Shown piece by piece: positions 41,673 to 49,552 of a stretch of 49,552 nt of DNA. The DNA lies in assembly GCA_900542835.1 (NCBI GenBank), contig UQPB01000024.1:1-49552 (forward strand), in the 5' to 3' direction. Source of the DNA: an uncultured Pelosinus sp. Its GTDB lineage: Bacteria > Bacillota > Negativicutes > Sporomusales > Acetonemataceae. The position numbers and the translations under genes were made by a program. Each line of letters starts with the position of its first letter. The first letter of the stretch is position 1. The notes under the pieces are model-generated. The model was not told the DNA's origin. It saw only the letters and a list, made by a program, of their open reading frames with translations, and did no database searches.

Positions 41673-43592
41673 ATGACCAAGAAACCGTTTTACATTACTA
41701 CACCGATTTATTATCCCAGCGACAATTTGCATATCGGCCACGCTTATTGTACGACAATTGCCGACAGTATCGCCCGTTACAAGCGGCTGACCGGTTATGA
41801 CGTCCTGTTTCTGACCGGCTCGGACGAGCATGGCCTGAAAATTCAGCGGCGGGCCCAGGAGGCCAACATTACGCCGCAGCAGTTTGTCGATAAAATTGTC
41901 GCCGGCTTCCGCAATCTTTGGGACAAGCTGGGGGTTTCCCATGATGATTTTATCCGCACCTCAGAGCCGCGGCACCATGAAGTCGTACAGGCGATTTTTC
42001 AGAAAATCTATGATCAGGGCGACATCTATAAAGCTGCCTATGAAGGGCCGTACTGCATCCCCTGCGAGACCTTCTGGCTGGAACGTCAGCTGGTTGACGG
42101 CAAATGTCCCGATTGCGGCCGGCCGGTTGAGCTGGTGCAGGAGGAGAGCTATTTCTTCCGGATGTCGAAATACCAGGACCGGCTGCTGGCCTATATCGAA
42201 GCCAATCCGGATTTTATTCAGCCGGTTTCCCGCCGCAATGAAATGATTAATTTCATTAAGAATGGTCTTGAGGATTTGTGCGTTTCCCGGACAACCTTCG
42301 AGTGGGGTATCAAGGTTCCGTTCGATACCAAGCATGTCGTCTATGTCTGGTTTGACGCCCTGACCAATTATATTACCGCTGCCGGCTATCTGCATGACCG
42401 CAATAAATTTGCCAGATACTGGCCGGCTGACATTCACCTGGTGGGGAAAGAAATTGTCCGCTTCCACTCGATTATCTGGCCGGTTATGCTGATGGCTCTG
42501 GGGATTGAGCTGCCGAAGATGGTGTATGGGCACGGCTGGCTGGTGATCGAAGGCGACAAAATGTCGAAATCGAAAGGCAATGTGGTTGATCCGGTGGCGC
42601 TGATTGATGAATTCGGCGCTGACGCTATCCGCTATTTCCTGCTGCGGGAAATTACGCTGGGCCTCGACGGCAGCTTTTCGCGCGACGCGCTGATCCATCG
42701 CATTAACTCCGATCTGGCCAATGATCTGGGCAATCTGCTGCACCGGACGCTGAACATGATCGGCCGCTTCAACGGCGGCATTATTCCCGCCGCCGGCGCT
42801 GCCGCGGCGATTGACGAGGATTTGATCAAGCTGGCCCGCAATACGACCGCCGCCTATGAGGCGTCGATGGACCGGCTGGAGATTAACGCGGCGCTTAAAG
42901 ACGTCTGGGCGTTGATCAGCCGCAGCAACAAATATATTGACGAGACCGCTCCCTGGACGCTGGCCAAACAGCCGGAACAGAAGGAGCGCCTGAACAGCGT
43001 GCTCTATAATTTGGCGGAAACGCTGCGCATTGTCGCTATCCTCATCTCGCCGTTTATGCCGCATACGGCACCGAAGATTTGGGCGCAGCTCGGTATCGCG
43101 GCTGATTTTGCCGCCGCGCGTCTGGAAGACGCCAAGAGCTGGGGTGGCTTGACAGCCGGCATTGCCGTGGCCAAGCCGCAGCCGATTTTCCCCCGTATTG
43201 AGGAGAAGGCAGAGGAAGCCGCGGCGCCGGCGGTGCCGCAGCCGGCTGCCCCGCCGGCCGAGACCAAGCCGGAAGTAACAATTGATGAATTTGCCAAAAT
43301 GGATTTGCGGGTCGCCAAGGTGCTGGCCTGCGAGAAAGTCAAGGGAGCGGATAAGCTGCTGTTGTTGACGGTTGATCTTGGCAGCGAGCAGAGAACAATT
43401 GTCTCCGGCATTGCCAAGCATTACACGCCGGAAAGCCTTGTCGGCCAGACAGTGGTGATGATTGTCAATCTGAAGCCGGCAAAGATCCGCGGCATTGAGT
43501 CCCGCGGCATGGTTCTGGCCGCCTCTTCCGACGATGGCAAGCTGGCGCTGGTGACTGCACCGGAAATGATTGCCGGCAGCAAGGTCAAGTAA
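41673..43592 (+). CDS. metG: Methionyl-tRNA synthetase with C-terminal tRNA-binding domain
   Basis: A 639-residue class I synthetase. HIGH motif in SDNLHIGHAYCTT (about 13-22), zinc knuckle CIPCETFW...CPDCGRPV with CxxC-CxxC spacing, and KMSKSKGN (about 296-303). After a Pro/Ala-rich linker (about 505-535) comes an EMAP/Trbp111-like tRNA-binding domain (about 536-639, FAKMDLRVAKVLACEKV, RGIESRGMVLAAS). AAGGGGG precedes the ATG. The 158 bases shared with divergent abrB contain no T-box. Repeat copy E and tatD follow. Confidence 0.97.
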   Translation: MTKKPFYITTPIYYPSDNLHIGHAYCTTIADSIARYKRLTGYDVLFLTGSDEHGLKIQRRAQEANITPQQFVDKIVAGFRNLWDKLGVSHDDFIRTSEPRHHEVVQAIFQKIYDQGDIYKAAYEGPYCIPCETFWLERQLVDGKCPDCGRPVELVQEESYFFRMSKYQDRLLAYIEANPDFIQPVSRRNEMINFIKNGLEDLCVSRTTFEWGIKVPFDTKHVVYVWFDALTNYITAAGYLHDRNKFARYWPADIHLVGKEIVRFHSIIWPVMLMALGIELPKMVYGHGWLVIEGDKMSKSKGNVVDPVALIDEFGADAIRYFLLREITLGLDGSFSRDALIHRINSDLANDLGNLLHRTLNMIGRFNGGIIPAAGAAAAIDEDLIKLARNTTAAYEASMDRLEINAALKDVWALISRSNKYIDETAPWTLAKQPEQKERLNSVLYNLAETLRIVAILISPFMPHTAPKIWAQLGIAADFAAARLEDAKSWGGLTAGIAVAKPQPIFPRIEEKAEEAAAPAVPQPAAPPAETKPEVTIDEFAKMDLRVAKVLACEKVKGADKLLLLTVDLGSEQRTIVSGIAKHYTPESLVGQTVVMIVNLKPAKIRGIESRGMVLAASSDDGKLALVTAPEMIAGSKVK

Positions 43593-43699
43593 CAGGAGAA
43601 CGAGTCACGGAAGAACGGTTTTTGAACCGTTGCCATACACACTGCGTGCGCCGCAAAAGGGGGCTGCCGTAGAAGCTGGAAATGCGGGAGCAGATCGAT

Positions 43700-43800
43700 C
43701 ACGGAGTTCATGGAGTTCACACGGAGTAAACAAAACTCTCTGCTCAGCAGGTAGAATACGACTCCGTGAACCTCTGTGCATGACTCTGTGTCCTCCGTGG
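43700..43800. repeat. Dispersed inverted repeat, copy E
   Basis: Left part 43700-43726 (CACGGAGTTCATGGAG, TTCACACGGAG) faces the right part 43762-43800 (CTCCGTGAACCTCTGTG, then ACTCTGTGTCCTCCGTGG). The right end continues AACCGTTCT as in copy D. It ends 32 bases before tatD, whose ribosome site is outside the repeat. Confidence 0.75.
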
Positions 43801-43832
43801 AACCGTTCTCCGCGTACCATTGGGAGGCTATT

Positions 43833-44624
43833 ATGTACTTTGATTCGCATGCGCATATTAATGATGAACGGTTTGACGAGGACCGCGATACGGTAATCCG
43901 GCGGGCGCTTGACGGCGGGCTGGCCGGTTTTCTCAACGCCGGCGCCGATATGGAATCGTCCGCGGCCGGCGTGGCGCTGGCAGAGCAGTATCCCGGCGTC
44001 TTTGCCGCCGTTGGCATTCATCCGCATGATGCGAAAACCGCCCGTGAGGGCGACTATGTCAAGCTGGCCGATTGGGCGCAGCATCCGAAAGTAGTGGCTA
44101 TCGGCGAAATTGGCCTGGATTATCACTACAATCTGTCGCCCAAGGATGTGCAGCAGGAGGTTTTTATCCGTCAGCTGGATGTTGCCCGGCAGACGGGTCT
44201 GCCGTATATTATTCACGACCGCGAGGCCCACGCCGATTGCCTGCGGGTGATTAAACGCGAGGCCAAGGGCTTGAACGGCGTGTTTCACTGCTTTTCCGGC
44301 AGTTGGGAAATGGCACAGGAGCTATTGGCGCTGGGGCTGTATCTGTCCTTTGCCGGTCCCCTGACTTTTGCCAATGCCGTCAAGCTGAAGCAGGTGGCGG
44401 CAGCCGCGCCGCTGGAGCGGCTGCTGATCGAAACCGATTCGCCGTATCTGACGCCGACGCCGTACCGCGGCCGTCGCAATGAACCGCTGCATGTAAAGCT
44501 GGTGGCAGCCGAGCTGGCGTCACTGCGTGGTCTGGAAGCAGATGCGGTCGGCGCTGTCACCTACGAAAATGCCTGCCGTCTGTTCGGTTTGCCGCGGCAA
44601 ACGAAGCGCCCGGCAAGTGCTTAA
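43833..44624 (+). CDS. tatD: TatD family metal-dependent hydrolase/DNase
   Basis: A 263-residue TIM-barrel hydrolase (YabD in Bacillus). Metal-binding MYFDSHAHIND at the start, GIHPHDAK, AIGEIGLDYHY, IHDREAHAD, GVFHCFSGS, and ETDSPYLTPTPYRGRRNEP near the end are diagnostic. Members are metal-dependent 3'-5' nucleases or esterases. GGGAGG lies five bases before the ATG; an in-frame start at 43776 would begin inside the repeat. It closes the conserved block that follows metG in Firmicutes. Confidence 0.95.
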   Translation: MYFDSHAHINDERFDEDRDTVIRRALDGGLAGFLNAGADMESSAAGVALAEQYPGVFAAVGIHPHDAKTAREGDYVKLADWAQHPKVVAIGEIGLDYHYNLSPKDVQQEVFIRQLDVARQTGLPYIIHDREAHADCLRVIKREAKGLNGVFHCFSGSWEMAQELLALGLYLSFAGPLTFANAVKLKQVAAAAPLERLLIETDSPYLTPTPYRGRRNEPLHVKLVAAELASLRGLEADAVGAVTYENACRLFGLPRQTKRPASA

Positions 44625-44679
44625 ACCGCTGACCGTTGTTCGCACTGCGCGGGAATCGCAACGCTGTTTCAAGATCTTG

Positions 44680-44731
44680 TGACGGAAAAAGATCCGTCAG
44701 TTTGTGCTGCGTGAATTAATTAGTGCTTATC
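44680..44731 (+). repeat. 52-bp repeat, second family, copy 1
   Basis: Contains a hairpin GACGGA-AAAAGA-TCCGTC followed by GTGAATTAATTAGTGCTTA. It matches the reverse complement of 49501-49552 at 43 of 52 positions by hand count. It lies just after tatD. Confidence 0.75.
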
Positions 44732-44754
44732 AAGGTAGGCACGCGTAATATGTG

Positions 44755-44794
44755 CACAAAATTTGCTATGCGCAGGCGCATAGCAAATTTTGTG
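44755..44794. terminator. Large perfect palindrome after tatD
   Basis: 19-bp perfect inverted repeat, CACAAAATTTGCTATGCGC (44755-44773) and its complement (44776-44794), separated by only two bases. The T-run lies inside the right arm (AAATTTTGTGTT). It is probably a two-way terminator for tatD, but it is longer and tighter than usual and shares GCTATGCGC with the island in repeat copy C. Confidence 0.6.
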
Positions 44795-44947
44795 TTCGGT
44801 GGTTCGATAACATCTTGACAGAGTCTGACAGTTGAAGACTCCTAAGCGCGGGAACTGTATTTGTGTGCACGCATGCACCGGTGGTTGAATAGTATAGAGA
44901 AGATCAAACGGCTATTGCCTGAGGAGTAAACCGGGGAGGTTGATAGT

Positions 44948-45121
44948 GTGAGTCTTTTCAGTAAACTGTTCGGCAAGAAAAAGAAGAAAAAACACCATGC
45001 GCCGAAGCACGAGCCTGTCGCCTGTGACGATTGCAGCCCGGACGAGAGCTGCGAATGCGTTATTGACGACTGTGAGCCCGGCTTTGATACCGGCAGCGTA
45101 AAATGCATAGATGACGATTGA
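44948..45121 (+). CDS. Small Cys-rich acidic protein, 57 residues
   Basis: GTG start with GGGGAGG (44933-44939) eight bases ahead, and an intrinsic terminator directly after the stop, so this is very likely a real gene. The protein has an amphipathic N-terminus and lysine block (SLFSKLFGKKKKKKHH, 2-17), then an acidic part with six Cys (26, 29, 35, 37, 42, 53; CDDC, CEC) that could bind a metal or form disulphides. No signal peptide. No family is recognised. The basic head could bind membrane or nucleic acid. Confidence 0.65.
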   Translation: MSLFSKLFGKKKKKKHHAPKHEPVACDDCSPDESCECVIDDCEPGFDTGSVKCIDDD

Positions 45122-45129
45122 CTGCTGCC

Positions 45130-45176
45130 AAAAGACTGTCTGGGGTTCATGCCCCTTTCGACAGTCTTTTTATATT
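45130..45176 (+). terminator. Intrinsic terminator after small Cys-rich gene
   Basis: Outer stem AAAGACTGTC (45131-45140) with GACAGTCTTT (45160-45169), an inner GGGG/CCCC stem and a T-run. Confidence 0.92.
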
Positions 45177-45251
45177 TTGCGGGCCTTTCCGTTTTGTTTT
45201 TAAATTTGAATTTACTGGAATTTTGTCCGGCAGAAGCGACTATGATTATGC

Positions 45252-45257
45252 TATAAT
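45252..45257 (+). promoter_or_regulatory. Extended -10 promoter of secreted-protein gene
   Basis: TGCTATAAT gives an extended -10 (TGnTATAAT), 32 bases before the GTG start. No good -35 at the standard distance, which extended -10 promoters tolerate. Confidence 0.6.
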
Positions 45258-45288
45258 ACGAGTAAATAAAGCTGAGGTGGAGTCAAAC

Positions 45289-46149
45289 GTGAGTAGAGCT
45301 CATTATTTTGTTATTCTGGTATTGCTTCTGCTGTCCGGCGTTGCCACCGCTGCCGATCCCGCAGCTGGCGGCAGCGAACTGCTGATAAACGCCTATCGCA
45401 ACTTTACCGCCTCAAGCGGTTATCATATGACCACAGACTCCCTTATGACGGTTCCTGTGGGGAAGGAACTGCCCGGGCAGTCCACTTTTTTAGTCCGGAC
45501 GCAAACCAGCAGCGATGTTCAGGCCAGTCCGTGGCGGCTGCGGTCGATTACCACGGTTCGTCTGGAATACGGCAGCGGGGTTAAGCAAAAAGTACTGCAG
45601 CAGTATGGCGAGGAACGGGAAGGTGTATTTAGCGTCTATAGCAAGCTGGATAACGGCTGGGAAAGGCAGGCGGTTTCCCTGGCGAATTTCCGCTATGACC
45701 CGTTGACCGAATATGAGCGGTATTTCAGAGCGATTAGAAGCGTCAGGGTATTGCAGGAAAGCGAGGCCTCCGTCAACTATCAGGTTGTTGTTGACAGCGC
45801 CTATTTGCGGGATATTGTTGACCACGTTCTGGCGGCTGCCGCTGACAGGGTTGGCCGCTTGCCCGAAAGCGTGTACGCTGATATCGACGAGTTTACTTAT
45901 ACGGTCGAAATTGATAAGAGGACCATGCTGATCGCCAAAATGGAAATGGACGCGTCACCGCTGCTGGCCTCAATCGGAGCCCGGCTGGCGGCTGCGCAGG
46001 AAATACCGGAAAACCAGAGACTTATGCTGCGGGATTTGCTCGCTTCTATGCAATTACGGATAACGGTTATATTTTCACAACGCGATGCCTCGGATCCTAT
46101 TGTTATTCCAGCCGAAGCGCTGCAGGCCGCCGCGATACAGGCGGAATAG
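45289..46149 (+). CDS. Exported protein of unknown function (LolA/DUF6612-like?)
   Basis: About 286 residues. A clear signal peptide (YFVILVLLLLSGVATAADP, cut after TAA near 22) without a lipobox. The mature part (ELLINAYRNFTASSGYHMTTDS, later YTVEIDKRTMLIAKMEMDASP) has the alternating strand pattern of LolA/LppX-like or DUF6612 lipid-binding proteins, but this is a fold-level guess. The GTG start has GAGGTGGAG ahead; reading further upstream would run into the preceding terminator. It ends 77 bases before the sensor kinase gene and may be co-transcribed with it. Confidence 0.65.
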   Translation: MSRAHYFVILVLLLLSGVATAADPAAGGSELLINAYRNFTASSGYHMTTDSLMTVPVGKELPGQSTFLVRTQTSSDVQASPWRLRSITTVRLEYGSGVKQKVLQQYGEEREGVFSVYSKLDNGWERQAVSLANFRYDPLTEYERYFRAIRSVRVLQESEASVNYQVVVDSAYLRDIVDHVLAAAADRVGRLPESVYADIDEFTYTVEIDKRTMLIAKMEMDASPLLASIGARLAAAQEIPENQRLMLRDLLASMQLRITVIFSQRDASDPIVIPAEALQAAAIQAE

Positions 46150-46226
46150 CCGCAGGCCGGCAGCTGTAAGGCTTTTTGCCGGCTGTGTCCGGGGAATCGA
46201 TGCGGCGATGCGGGGAGCTGACAACG

Positions 46227-48068
46227 ATGAAATGGTGGCCGCACAGTCTGCGCCATAAAATGATTCTGTTGATGGTTTTGACCGTAATGATTCCGATGCT
46301 GCTGACCGGCTATATTGTCAAAACAGAAGCTGAGAACGCATTGCTGGCGGAAAAACGGGCAAAGCTGTTTGGCATTGCCCGCCTGCTGGATGCCCATCTC
46401 GGAGCCGGCTTTGATCCGATCCTCGCTGCCAATCGGGCTGGTCACTACGACCGGAGCGGCAAGATTGGCCTGCTGAACGCGGTGCTTGCTCAATACACGG
46501 ATACTGTGGCGGTCAATGAACCGGGAGTGGGGGTAGGCTATTACAGCAAAGAGCTGGACGCGATTATTACCTACGGTCCGAGCGGCAAATATGCCGACCG
46601 TGTCGGCCTCAGCATCGCCGCCGACCATCCCGGCCGTGACGTGATGGACTCCGGCGTCAGCCAGGTGCAATTCGGCCGGTTTGTTCGCGGTCATATTATG
46701 AATGCCATGCTGCCGATACGCCGCGGCGATCAGGTTCTCGGCTATATCTGGGTGAATGAATTTACCGATGAGGTTGGGGCGCAGCTTGCGGCAATGGACC
46801 GAAAAATTTATCTGTGGGGCGGCTGCGGTATCGCTGTCTGTGTAGCATTGCTGCTGCTGGTTATGGAGCGATTTGTCGGCGAAGTGGAAACGATCAAGCA
46901 GGGATTGGCGGATTTGCGGTTCAATCTGAAGCGGCAGATCCGCCCCATGCGGGGTGAAACAGGGGAAATCGCCCGGGCAATCAACCATATGGCGCAGTCG
47001 CTGGCCGCGATGCAATCGGTTAACGCCAATATCCTCGCCAGTATCGCCGACGGTGTGATAACCGTCGACATCGAAGGCCGCATTACCACCATCAATCCTG
47101 CGGCACAGCGGATGACGAAATTTACCTCGGCCGAGATTGTCGGCAGATTATATAAAGACATATTTTGCAGTGGCACTAATTTTGACAGCATGCTGCTGGA
47201 TACGCTGGCGACAGGAACGAATTACATCGGCTTTGAAACCGAGTATCCGGTAAAAGACGCCTCCATCTACATCAGCATCAGTACCAGCCATTTAAAAGAC
47301 AGCGATGGCAGAATTATCGGCGCTGTGCTGGTGTTTAAGGATTTCACGGAAAAACGCCGGCTGCAGGAACAGCTCCGCCGCGCCGACAAGCTGGCGTCGC
47401 TGGGGGAAATGATGGCCGGCGTTGCGCATGAGATCCGCAATCCGCTGACCGCCATCAAGGGCTTTGTGCAATATCTGCAGGCTGCAGCCAGCGATGCGGA
47501 ACGGCAGCAATACATGCCGGTGATTGTAAAAGAGGTGGACCGGGTCAACCGGACCATTGATGAGCTTTTGTACTTTGCCCGCCCCAATTCTGCTGATTAC
47601 CAGCCGGTGGATCTGAATGACCTGATCGAAAAAACGCTGTTTCTGGTCCGCAATAAACCGACAAAAGAGCGGGTCGCCTTTGCGTTTCATCCGGTAGCCG
47701 GCTTGCCACGGGTCGAAGCTGACGCCGACCAGATCCGGCAGGTGCTGCTCAATCTCATGCTTAACGCGGTCCAGTCGATTCGCGGCCGTGGTGAAATTTC
47801 TGTACGCACCTGGCAGGAGGAAAGCGAGGCAGTTATGCTTGAAATCCGGGACACTGGCGAAGGCATCGCCGAAGCGGACCTGAATAAGATTTTTGATCCT
47901 TTTTTCACGACCAAGCCGGCGGGAACCGGGCTGGGCCTGGCAGTGGCGCAGCGGATTGTGACCACCCACCGCGGCCGTCTGAGCATTGTCAGCGAGCTCG
48001 GCAAGGGCACTGCCATCAGCCTGCGGCTGCCGGTTTTGCAGGAAAGGGAGCGGGCGGATGAATGCTGA
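46227..48068 (+). CDS. Sensor histidine kinase, AtoS/NtrB-like
   Basis: About 613 residues. Transmembrane helix near 12-33, an extracytoplasmic Cache-like sensor (about 35-190, with GYIWVNEFTDEVG before the second helix), second helix near 193-215, HAMP-like linker, PAS domain (about 262-375), HisKA with His401 in GVAHEIRNPL, and a HATPase with DTGEGIAEADLNKIFDPFFTTKPAGTGLGL. It should phosphorylate the NtrC-type regulator encoded directly downstream, whose start overlaps its end by 11 bases. The ATG at 46227 has GGGGAG nine bases ahead. The signal is unknown; AtoS relatives sense carboxylic acids. Confidence 0.9.
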   Translation: MKWWPHSLRHKMILLMVLTVMIPMLLTGYIVKTEAENALLAEKRAKLFGIARLLDAHLGAGFDPILAANRAGHYDRSGKIGLLNAVLAQYTDTVAVNEPGVGVGYYSKELDAIITYGPSGKYADRVGLSIAADHPGRDVMDSGVSQVQFGRFVRGHIMNAMLPIRRGDQVLGYIWVNEFTDEVGAQLAAMDRKIYLWGGCGIAVCVALLLLVMERFVGEVETIKQGLADLRFNLKRQIRPMRGETGEIARAINHMAQSLAAMQSVNANILASIADGVITVDIEGRITTINPAAQRMTKFTSAEIVGRLYKDIFCSGTNFDSMLLDTLATGTNYIGFETEYPVKDASIYISISTSHLKDSDGRIIGAVLVFKDFTEKRRLQEQLRRADKLASLGEMMAGVAHEIRNPLTAIKGFVQYLQAAASDAERQQYMPVIVKEVDRVNRTIDELLYFARPNSADYQPVDLNDLIEKTLFLVRNKPTKERVAFAFHPVAGLPRVEADADQIRQVLLNLMLNAVQSIRGRGEISVRTWQEESEAVMLEIRDTGEGIAEADLNKIFDPFFTTKPAGTGLGLAVAQRIVTTHRGRLSIVSELGKGTAISLRLPVLQERERADEC

Positions 48069-49437
48069 TTTTCTGGTTTTAGTCGTTGACGATGAGGAGA
48101 ATGTGCGGCTCTTGCTGTCGGCGCTGCTGCGGCGGGAAGGCTATACAGTTGCGGCCGCCGTGGACGGCGATGACGCTCTCGTCAAGGTCCGGCAACTGCA
48201 GCCGCGGCTGCTTCTGATGGATATCCGCATGCCCGGGCTGGACGGAATCGAGGTTTTACGCCAATTGCGCAAGCTTGGCTATGATATGCCTGTGATTCTA
48301 ATGACCGCGTTCGCCGCCGTTGATACGGCGGTGGAAGCGATAAAAATGGGTGCCTTTGACTATTGCATCAAGCCGTTTGATATTGAAGAGGTCAGACTGC
48401 TGGTCAACCGCGCTTTTCAATTGCAGAGCATGAGCGAAGAAATCACTGTGCTGCAGCGCGAGCTGACGGACAACTACCGGATTGACCGGATCTTGACCCA
48501 AAGTCCAAAGATGCAAGCTCTTTATAAAGATATTGCCAAGATCGCCCGCAGCAATGCGACTGTGCTGATTTTGGGCGAGAGCGGTTCCGGCAAGGAGCTG
48601 ATTGCCAATACCATCCATTATAACAGTGATCGCAAAAATGGACCGTTTGTCAAGATCAATTGCGGCGCACTACCGGAAAACCTGTTGGAGAGTGAATTGT
48701 TCGGGCATGAGAAAGGCGCTTTTACCGGAGCGTTTATGCGTCGTACCGGACGATTTGAACAGGCCGACTCGGGTACCCTGCTGCTCGATGAGATTGGCGA
48801 GATTTCACCAAATCTGCAGGTAAAGCTGCTGCGCGTGCTGCAGGAAAGGGAGTTTCAGCGTCTGGGCGGCAGTCAGACGATCAGGACCGACATCCGGGTT
48901 ATTGCCGCCACTAACCGCCAGCTGGAGGACATGGTCGTCAGCGGACTTTTCCGGCAGGATCTGTATTACCGCCTTAATGTAGTATCCCTGTATGCGCCGC
49001 CGCTGCGGGAGCGGAAAGAAGATATCGCGCTGCTGGCAGACTACTTTTTGCAGAAATACGCCCGGGAAAACAGCCGCGAAATGGCCGGATTCGACCAGGA
49101 GGTTTACCGTCTGCTGCGGCGCTATCACTGGCCGGGCAATGTGCGGGAATTGCAAAATGTCATTGAGCGGGCAGTCATCATGGCCAGCGGCAGCGTCATT
49201 TTTGCCGAAGATTTGCCGGATAAGCTGATCGCTGTCCGCCCCGGGCGGAGCGCCTGTTCCGCCTCGCCTGTTTCCGGACCGGGGCGGACGCTGAAGGCGC
49301 AAATCAAGGAGGCCGAACAGCGGGTTATTGGCGAAGTGCTGCAGCGCAACCGGGGCAACAAGGCCAAAACCGCGCAGGAACTGGGAATCAGCCGCCGCTC
49401 GTTGCAATACAAGATCCAAGAGTATCAGCTAGACTAA
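48058..49437 (+). CDS. Sigma-54 dependent response regulator (NtrC/AtoC family)
   Basis: About 459 residues. Receiver domain 4-120 with acidic pocket VVDDEEN and phosphoacceptor Asp55 (LLMDIRMPG). AAA+ domain about 145-375: Walker A GESGSGKE (173-180), GAFTGA loop (220-225) that contacts sigma-54, LLLDEIGE Walker B, and RLNV. Fis-type helix-turn-helix at the end (NKAKTAQELGISRRSLQYKIQEY). It activates sigma-54 promoters when phosphorylated by the kinase upstream. AGGGAG precedes the ATG. No clear -24/-12 promoter was found in this window, so targets are unknown. Confidence 0.94.
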   Translation: MNADFLVLVVDDEENVRLLLSALLRREGYTVAAAVDGDDALVKVRQLQPRLLLMDIRMPGLDGIEVLRQLRKLGYDMPVILMTAFAAVDTAVEAIKMGAFDYCIKPFDIEEVRLLVNRAFQLQSMSEEITVLQRELTDNYRIDRILTQSPKMQALYKDIAKIARSNATVLILGESGSGKELIANTIHYNSDRKNGPFVKINCGALPENLLESELFGHEKGAFTGAFMRRTGRFEQADSGTLLLDEIGEISPNLQVKLLRVLQEREFQRLGGSQTIRTDIRVIAATNRQLEDMVVSGLFRQDLYYRLNVVSLYAPPLRERKEDIALLADYFLQKYARENSREMAGFDQEVYRLLRRYHWPGNVRELQNVIERAVIMASGSVIFAEDLPDKLIAVRPGRSACSASPVSGPGRTLKAQIKEAEQRVIGEVLQRNRGNKAKTAQELGISRRSLQYKIQEYQLD

Positions 49438-49500
49438 TTTAGCAGGTCCGGTGTGGCTTCAAATCAGCGGACTGTTCCAGGCCGCGTAATGTTTTGGCTA

Positions 49501-49552
49501 GGTAAGCACTGATTAATTCACACAGCGCAGCTTGACGGATCTTTTTCCGCCT
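49501..49552 (-). repeat. 52-bp repeat, second family, copy 2 (inverted)
   Basis: Inverted copy of 44680-44731 (43 of 52 positions match by hand count), 64 bases after the response regulator gene. The window ends inside or at its border, so it may continue. Confidence 0.75.

Larger units (their letters stand above)
44625..44947. other. 323-base gap: second repeat family and large hairpin
   Basis: No gene is supported. It holds the 52-bp repeat (44680-44731), the nearly loopless hairpin (44755-44794) and a small GAGTCT/AGACTC inverted repeat near 44821-44841. A TTGACA occurs near 44815 but no -10 fits. Confidence 0.6.

Noticed and set aside
41961..43421. 486-codon open frame on - strand opposite metG
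   Set aside because: metG is beyond doubt; the antisense frame has the composition of a shadow and no ribosome site or motif.

Overview
The window looks like a chromosomal segment of a spore-forming, diderm Firmicute of the class Negativicutes, probably in or near the Sporomusaceae. Four things support this: a SpoVB-type sporulation flippase; the Bacillus/Clostridia-type block tmk-yaaR-holB-ricT-yabB-rsmI-abrB-metG-tatD; a decarboxylase that closely resembles the lysine/ornithine decarboxylase of Selenomonas (the enzyme that makes cadaverine for peptidoglycan in that lineage); and a long tetrapyrrole gene cluster of the kind that feeds siroheme and corrinoid synthesis. Coding density is high, most genes run on the + strand, and strong AGGAGG-like ribosome sites with ATG, GTG and TTG starts are common. 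No rRNA, tRNA, CRISPR array, transposase or phage gene was seen.

Layout. 0.2-3.5 kb: two diguanylate cyclases with different sensor parts. 3.6-12.2 kb: a PucR-type activator followed, after a terminator, by a catabolic gene set (DUF6282 metal hydrolase-like protein, cupin, HpcH/HpaI aldolase, NhaC antiporter, thiolase, two-subunit CoA-transferase, nitroreductase) whose substrate is unknown. 12.2-13.3 kb: two small genes, a possible Pho box and a block of dispersed repeats. 13.3-18 kb: SpoVB, lysine/ornithine decarboxylase and 6-phosphogluconate dehydrogenase. 18.2-24.9 kb: six overlapping tetrapyrrole genes taking glutamyl-tRNA to uroporphyrinogen III and precorrin-2/sirohydrochlorin. 25.3-27.7 kb: nucleoid-associated protein, CGGC-domain protein, and a methyltransferase behind a leader that looks like a transcription attenuator. 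28.1-31.2 kb (- strand): gluconokinase and a LarA-like protein. 31.3-35.1 kb: DUF4127 protein, CorA and an orphan DegS-like kinase. 35.3-44.6 kb: the conserved tmk-to-tatD housekeeping block, with abrB reversed. 44.6-49.5 kb: a small Cys-rich protein, a secreted protein and a sensor kinase/sigma-54 activator pair, bracketed by two inverted copies of a 52-bp repeat.

The most interesting non-gene material is a dispersed family of CACGGAGGACACAGAGG-type inverted repeats (about six copies between unrelated genes), the second repeat family that brackets the last block, and the methyltransferase leader: promoter, 5-codon ORF with a good ribosome site, long stem, intrinsic terminator, gene. The PucR/DUF6282/aldolase/CoA-transferase set is the best candidate for an undescribed catabolic pathway. 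All calls come from reading the sequence; no database search was run.
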